Positions 56,732-60,368 of a DNA stretch of 60,368 bases are shown here, in pieces. The stretch is from positions 1 to 60,368 of the forward strand of contig NZ_JARCJD010000020.1 of NCBI RefSeq assembly GCF_028890115.1. Direction: 5' to 3'. This DNA comes from Phaeobacter sp. QD34_24 (GTDB lineage Bacteria; Pseudomonadota; Alphaproteobacteria; Rhodobacterales; Rhodobacteraceae). Every line of letters begins with the position of its first letter. The first letter of the stretch is position 1. A program made the position numbers and the translations under genes. The notes below the pieces were generated by a model, which had not been told where the DNA came from, ran no database searches, and saw only the letters and a list, made by a program, of their open reading frames with translations.

Positions 56732-56869
56732 GGGGGCGGGATAAGGTCCAGAACGGATGTACGAAACGGCAAAGTGTTACCTATCAGGATAACAACGACC
56801 AACCCGCGCGCCAAGGGTGGATGGGCAAAATGGTTTCACACTGGTTTCTTTGCGGCCGGAGCACCGCGT

Positions 56870-57310
56870 TCAGCCGCTGCGGTGGCGCCTGTTCAACATG
56901 ACCGTGCCGAGAAAGGCATCGCCCAGGCCCTGGCCGCGTGCGGATGTCAGCATCATCAGGATCGAGACGATCTGCAGGATGGGAACGATCAGCGCAACCG
57001 TATAGGCGCCCGAGTGCAGGGCCGCCATCTGCAGATCCAGGCGGTGCCCGGACAGGTCGCGCAGCTCGATCCCGGCAAAGCGCATGCCAAGGGTTGCGGA
57101 GCCACTTGCAATGGTGAGGGTGCGATAGGCAAAGCCGATGGTCAGATAGAGCAGCGGCCAGATAAACAGTCCGACAAAGGCTGTCAGCACAACCGCCACG
57201 GCGGCAAGACCCATAATGATGACGCTGTCGATCAGCCAGGCAAAGAGGCGCTTGGCGGTGACCATTTCGTAGAACTCGGCCTGGTAGTCGGGGTCGGGCA
57301 GGGCGGGCAT
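56870..57310 (-). CDS. RDD family membrane protein
   Basis: 146 residues with an RDD core: LFAWLIDSVIIMGLAAVAVV near 22 carries the Arg/Asp signature in AKRLFAWLIDSV, TLGMRFAGIEL is the usual second motif, and helices near 40-60, 100-120 follow. Function of the family is mostly unknown. It lies between bpt and the DUF2852 gene, same strand. Confidence 0.85.
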   Translation of the reverse strand: MPALPDPDYQAEFYEMVTAKRLFAWLIDSVIIMGLAAVAVVLTAFVGLFIWPLLYLTIGFAYRTLTIASGSATLGMRFAGIELRDLSGHRLDLQMAALHSGAYTVALIVPILQIVSILMMLTSARGQGLGDAFLGTVMLNRRHRSG

Positions 57311-57393
57311 CTCGGGATCCTGTGGTGTTGAGCGGGCGGTGTAGCAGGAATGCCCCGCCCTAGACAGGCGGGGCTTTGGCGGTGTGGCAGGGA

Positions 57394-57840
57394 TCAGGCG
57401 GTTTTCTCGTCGCCGTCGCTCGCTTCCTCGGCCGCCGCAGCTGCACGTTGCGCCATGAACTGGTCGAACTCGGCCTTGTCCTTGGCTTCGCGCAGGCGCT
57501 CCAGGAAGGCGTTGAAGTCGTCCTGTTCCTGTTCCAGGCGGCGCAGGGTGTCGGCCTTGTAGGCGTCAAAGGCGCTGTTGCCGCTGGAGCGCATCGCATG
57601 CATGCCATGATGAGCCCAGGGTTTGCGGTTGCGGCAGGATTTATTGAACATGCGTTTGCTCCAGATCATGTAAAACAGAAGGGCGAGGCCGATCGGCCAG
57701 AAGAACACAAAGCCCAGCACCATGGCGGCAATCCAGGCGCCTTTGCCCTTGCTGTCCAGCCAGGCTTCGCTGCGCGAGAACCACCCCTGCGGATGGCCCG
57801 GCGCATGAGGGGCGGTTGCGGTTGGGGTGATTGTCGTCAT
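57394..57840 (-). CDS. DUF2852 family protein
   Basis: 148 residues. One or two TM helices near 33-60 (GAWIAAMVLGFVFFWPIGLALLFYMIW), then the DUF2852 region with SCRNRKPWAHHGMHAM and a C-terminal coiled-coil-like EQEQDDFNAFLERLREAKDKAEFDQFM. Family function unknown. The upstream region carries two copies of a TGTRAATCT-type operator and opens onto the lux-like genes on the other side. Confidence 0.82.
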   Translation of the reverse strand: MTTITPTATAPHAPGHPQGWFSRSEAWLDSKGKGAWIAAMVLGFVFFWPIGLALLFYMIWSKRMFNKSCRNRKPWAHHGMHAMRSSGNSAFDAYKADTLRRLEQEQDDFNAFLERLREAKDKAEFDQFMAQRAAAAAEEASDGDEKTA

Positions 57841-57862
57841 CGGGACCTCCGGTTTGGGTTGA

Positions 57863-57937
57863 TGTAAATCTCTTTTACATCTCCAATATTGAGGCGCGGT
57901 GGTCGCATCGCAAGAGGGTATGTGAATCTTTTTTACA
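57863..57937. promoter_or_regulatory. twin operator-like repeats upstream of DUF2852 and the luxR-like gene
   Basis: TGTAAATCTCTTTTACA (57863-57879) and TGTGAATCTTTTTTACA (57921-57937) are direct copies with two differences, each a dyad of TGT-N11-ACA form. They lie 22 bp and 80 bp from the DUF2852 ATG and 97 and 39 bp from the luxR-like start. They look like binding sites for a dimeric regulator. No name is certain. Confidence 0.65.
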
Positions 57938-57976
57938 TTAATCGTCTAACCATTTGAAAGAATACAGTAATTTATC

Positions 57977-58429
57977 GTGCAAGTGTGGCTGTTGTGTGAA
58001 GGCGTGCTGTCTTGGAATGAACTCGCAGATTTGTTTCCTAACCCTTCGCCCGACGTCATCGCGATTGCCAGAGCGCGCGGCATGAAGAACGGGTCAGTGG
58101 TTTCGATGACAGTGAACCGAAGGAAGGCGATAATTGGCATCACCCATGAAGCGCCCGAGCTATCGCTGGCAGAGCTGATCACCTTGCGCGGCCTTCTCGC
58201 AAATATGCTTATTGCCTGTCCTGACAGGCGGGAGGATGTTCTTACCGCAAAAGGAAAACGCTACATTTCGCAGATCGCCCAGGGCCTCACAGATCGTGAA
58301 ATCGCCAACCTTGAGGGACGATCTGTTAGGGCCGTGAGCGCACTAAGAGAAAGGGTGGTGGAGAAACTGGCGGTGCCAACTCTGGCTGCTGCCGTCCTGA
58401 GGGCGCATAGGTCGCGAATAATCGACTAA
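57977..58429 (+). CDS. LuxR-family regulator lacking the first half of its autoinducer domain
   Basis: 150 residues. Residues about 88-150 match a LuxR/GerE HTH (LTAKGKRYISQIAQGLTDREIANLEGRS), with the usual LTxRE beginning replaced by LTAKGK. Residues about 10-80 (PDVIAIARARGMKNGSVVSM, SLAELITLRGLLANML) resemble only the second half of an autoinducer-binding domain. The first ~80 residues, with the normal Trp/Tyr/Asp ligand contacts, are absent: a TAA lies three codons upstream and the 137-bp spacer cannot encode them. GTG 57977 lacks a good ribosome site. It could be a decayed or a ligand-independent regulator. A LuxI gene follows. Confidence 0.75.
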   Translation: MQVWLLCEGVLSWNELADLFPNPSPDVIAIARARGMKNGSVVSMTVNRRKAIIGITHEAPELSLAELITLRGLLANMLIACPDRREDVLTAKGKRYISQIAQGLTDREIANLEGRSVRAVSALRERVVEKLAVPTLAAAVLRAHRSRIID

Positions 58430-58440
58430 TTAATCACTGA

Positions 58441-58463
58441 ATAGTTGTGCGCCGGCACACTAT
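58441..58463 (+). promoter_or_regulatory. lux-box-like palindrome upstream of the luxI-like gene
   Basis: TGTGC-GCCG-GCACA is perfect, within a longer imperfect dyad (ATAG...CTAT). It sits between the luxR-like stop and the luxI-like ATG, 29 bp before the latter. Position fits a LuxR-type binding site, but the bases differ from the Vibrio consensus. Confidence 0.5.
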
Positions 58464-58491
58464 TCTGCCGCTTCAAGACGGGGAGCGGCGC

Positions 58492-59082
58492 ATGCTGAAT
58501 ACACTGATTGTAGATGATAGGAATATGGGGCTGTACGGCGGGCTGTTGCATGAGCAGTTCAGGAAGCGCCATGCCCTCTTTGCCCAGCAACTAGGTTGGG
58601 ACGTGCCGAGATCGGTGCATATTGAAAGGGACCAATACGATAGGGACGAAACGGTCTATGTGCTGGTCGAGGAAGCAGGCGAACTAATCGGTTACGCGCG
58701 GCTTCTACCGACGACTGCGACAGTCGCCTATGGATCGGCGAATTTCAGTTACCTGGTACGAGACGCTTGCCAGGGCAAGCTGCCTGGGATCCCCAGCGAT
58801 ATCTTGGGGGAATTTGAGCCGCCAACGTCCAACGAAGTTTGGGAGATGACAAGGGTCGAGGCACAAGGGAGGAAGTCGCTCATCGCGCTTTTCGACGCCG
58901 CCAATGGTTTTCTAGTCTCGCAGGGCGCTGTCAGCGCGATCACTTTCACTAGGCGCAGTTTTTCAGGGATCCTCAATTCGCTAGGCTACGAAACTAAGAT
59001 CCTCGGACGGGATGTCGACTATGGTGGCAAGCCATACTGCACAATGTCCACCCGCCTGAAGCAGTCGGCGGCTGGGGCCTAA
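58492..59082 (+). CDS. LuxI-type acyl-homoserine-lactone synthase
   Basis: 196 residues from ATG 58492, which has GGGGAG ahead of it; the frame is open to 58447. All residues usually invariant in LuxI proteins can be placed: Arg24/Arg26 and Phe30 (FRKRHALF), Trp36, Glu45-x-Asp47-xx-Asp50 (IERDQYD), Arg70 (GYARLLPTT), Phe85, and Glu118/Arg121 (WEMTRVEAQ). The enzyme joins an acyl chain from acyl-ACP to S-adenosylmethionine to make acyl-homoserine lactone. The acyl chain cannot be predicted. It lies 62 bp downstream of the half-length LuxR-like gene and is low in GC. Confidence 0.9.
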   Translation: MLNTLIVDDRNMGLYGGLLHEQFRKRHALFAQQLGWDVPRSVHIERDQYDRDETVYVLVEEAGELIGYARLLPTTATVAYGSANFSYLVRDACQGKLPGIPSDILGEFEPPTSNEVWEMTRVEAQGRKSLIALFDAANGFLVSQGAVSAITFTRRSFSGILNSLGYETKILGRDVDYGGKPYCTMSTRLKQSAAGA

Positions 59083-59120
59083 CATGCGCTGCGTAGCGGC
59101 CAAGGCCCTTACCGACGCGG

Positions 59121-59166
59121 AAAACCCTCCCAAACTTGAAGCTCATCAGCTTGAAGTTTGGGAGGG
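59121..59166 (-). terminator. long hairpin terminator between the luxI-like and RTX genes
   Basis: CCCTCCCAAACTTGAAGCT (59125-59143) and AGCTTGAAGTTTGGGAGGG (59148-59166), 19-bp arms with one mismatch and a CATC loop. On the minus strand four T follow, so it suits the RTX gene that ends 62 bp away. It lies 40 bp beyond the luxI-like stop and may also stop that transcript. Confidence 0.8.
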
Positions 59167-59228
59167 TTGCAAAGTGCCTCCCCACAGGACCATAGCTGTG
59201 CTGCTGGCACCTTTACCTATCTCAGTTC

Positions 59229-60143
59229 TCAAAACGGCCATTCTATATCGGGGATTGCAAAAATATCGTCTGGCGAAGACGAAGGGGCTTCTGCGAAGTC
59301 AAAACTGCGCGCGCGCAAGTCTGAGATATCAGTGTCGAGAAGCGTTATCGAACCCTTTCGTCCGATAGTGATGATGAGATCATCGCTGTCTTGTTCGGCA
59401 TGGTTCCTCTTGAGATCCCTTAGGTTTTCCACGTTGTCAAAGTCAGTTAGGTCTATTCTGTCCTTCCCGACACCGAAGTCTGAAATCGTATCTTCACCGA
59501 AACGGCCGTTGAAAACAAAGATGTCAGCATTTCGCCCCCCGGTGAGGTTGTCGTTGCCCCTGTCTCCGTTTAGACGATCACTTCCTCCGCCGCCGGTCAG
59601 AGTGTCCGCTCCGTTGCCAGCCACCAGATGATCGTTCCTGCCGCCACCATTCAGCAGATCATTCCCATCACCGCCCGACAAAGTGTCTGCACCACCTCGT
59701 CCGATCAATTCATCTGCTCCGCGATATCCGAAAATCTGTTCTGATCCATTCGTACCGGTAAGAGTTTCGGATCGGCTTGAACCAAAGATATCGCCAGAAT
59801 CTCGGATGGTAATCACGACGGTTTCAGAGCTGCTGCCGCCCTGGAAGGTCGCACCCGATAACGTGACTGAAACGCTGAATGTTTCATCTTCTTCCGTCAG
59901 CCGATCTGTCAGCGCTCTGAAGGAGATCGGGATTGTCCTTGTGATTGTTCCAGTGGATGAAATTGAAAGCACTCCACTACCGGACGCGCCGCTGACATCG
60001 GTACTGTCAGCCGTGCCATATCGGATGCTATAGCTGTAACTGATGGTTCCGTACTGTCCTGTCAGGTTCAGGTCTATTGACCCTCCACGCCCTTCGCGGA
60101 TCGTGAAATTATCACTGTCCGAAATGCTTGCTATGAACGCCAT
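59229..60143 (-). CDS. Calx-beta-like and RTX repeat protein, probable type I secretion substrate
   Basis: 304 residues from ATG 60143, which follows GGAGG at six bases. Residues about 10-115 are a Calx-beta-like domain (SDNFTIREGRGGSIDLNLTGQYG, TEEDETFSVSVTLSGATFQGG). Residues 125-215 hold RTX repeats (GGDGNDLLN, GNGADTLTG, GGGGSDRLN, GDRGNDNLT). The C-terminus contains DTISDFGVGKDRIDL and NHAEQDSDDLIITI, as in other secreted RTX proteins. No signal peptide. It is convergent with the luxI-like gene, with a strong hairpin between. Function may be adhesion or matrix; unproven. Confidence 0.87.
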   Translation of the reverse strand: MAFIASISDSDNFTIREGRGGSIDLNLTGQYGTISYSYSIRYGTADSTDVSGASGSGVLSISSTGTITRTIPISFRALTDRLTEEDETFSVSVTLSGATFQGGSSSETVVITIRDSGDIFGSSRSETLTGTNGSEQIFGYRGADELIGRGGADTLSGGDGNDLLNGGGRNDHLVAGNGADTLTGGGGSDRLNGDRGNDNLTGGRNADIFVFNGRFGEDTISDFGVGKDRIDLTDFDNVENLRDLKRNHAEQDSDDLIITIGRKGSITLLDTDISDLRARSFDFAEAPSSSPDDIFAIPDIEWPF

Positions 60144-60180
60144 CAAATACCTCCATCTATGCGGGTGCTCTTAATGTCTG

Positions 60181-60197
60181 CACATGTTCAGCATGTG
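60181..60197. promoter_or_regulatory. palindrome upstream of the Calx-beta/RTX gene
   Basis: CACATG-TTCAG-CATGTG, perfect six-base arms, 38 bp upstream of the RTX ATG. Could be an operator. A match to the luxI-side palindrome is not evident. Confidence 0.45.
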
Positions 60198-60355
60198 TGT
60201 CGAAGTTGCAAGTGGATAGTATGAGCGGGCCTACCTATCTACCCGGTTCAGACTTAACATAAAGGCGCTTATCGGACTTTCGGGCAGTGTTGCGGCACAT
60301 TCTAAACTGGGTTGCGACAAATCCCCTATCTTGCTGAAAAGCAAGGAGAACGGAC

Positions 60356-60368
60356 ATGGCCCACACAG
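60356..60368 (+). CDS. partial gene at the right edge
   Basis: ATG at 60356 preceded by AAGGAGAA, followed by only four codons (Met-Ala-His-Thr) before the window ends. The ribosome site supports a real start. Product unknown. Confidence 0.45.

Noticed and set aside
60270-60368. Possible insertion-sequence end at the right edge (GGGCAGTGTTGCGGCAC and a following ribosome site)
   Set aside because: Only one end is in view and four codons of the next gene; no inverted partner can be tested.

Overview
The window reads as chromosome of a marine alphaproteobacterium of the order Rhodobacterales, probably the roseobacter group (Phaeobacter/Ruegeria/Leisingera-like). The case rests on a one-step 5-aminolevulinate synthase, a class I lysyl-tRNA synthetase, an NDUFS4-like complex I accessory subunit, a TakP-like TRAP transporter, several RTX-type calcium-binding proteins, DUF2852/DUF2189/DUF2855 proteins and strong GC-rich third-position bias. 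No species can be assigned from sequence alone. Most genes are core, but pockets of lower GC at about 10.6-13.1 kb, 19.6-21.2 kb and 57.9-60.3 kb look like accessory DNA.

Layout. 0-8.1 kb: methyltransferase, rhodanese, alpha/beta hydrolase, a frameshifted DUF817 gene, glyA, nadK and an amidase-signature enzyme. 8.1-10.4 kb: prpE (propionyl-CoA synthetase), preceded by paired TTTGCAAA-like repeats that resemble ScfR-type regulator sites. 10.6-21.2 kb: two RTX proteins, a TerB-like protein, an unrecognised membrane protein, lysK, a large beta-helix protein (possible gene-transfer-agent spike), a flavin/PLP-type oxidase-fold protein, an outer-membrane-like barrel, an ABM-domain protein and a universal stress protein behind an FNR-like box. 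21.4-28.1 kb: uvrB, the NDUFS4-like gene, an acetyltransferase, tRNA-Arg(TCT), three almost identical tRNA-Asp(GTC) genes, a small membrane protein, a haloacetate-dehalogenase-like hydrolase and an M20 peptidase. 28.3-43.3 kb: hemA with an FNR-like box, a RodZ-like protein, ispG, a DsbA-type thioredoxin and M48 protease pair, an aminotransferase, the envelope genes amiC and PBP1A, prfB, a second amidase-signature protein and DUF2189. 43.3-47.5 kb: an XRE-type regulator, a small unknown protein and the ilv acetolactate synthase genes, which carry an attenuation leader encoding a Leu-Val-Val-Ile-Val peptide. 47.6-54.6 kb: a NarL-type response regulator and Cache histidine kinase, divergent from a three-gene TRAP transporter. 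54.7-57.8 kb: DUF2855, bpt, an RDD protein and DUF2852. 57.9-60.4 kb: a LuxR-like protein lacking the first half of its autoinducer domain, an intact-looking LuxI-type acyl-homoserine-lactone synthase, a Calx-beta/RTX protein and the start of another gene.

How the parts may work together. The Cache kinase and regulator probably sense a small carboxylate and control the adjacent TRAP genes. Two FNR-like boxes (hemA, usp) imply oxygen-responsive control. The ilv leader gives amino-acid-responsive termination. The most unusual locus is the right-hand quorum-sensing-like module: a half-length LuxR, an intact LuxI, a palindrome between them, a twin operator upstream and a probable type I secretion substrate downstream.
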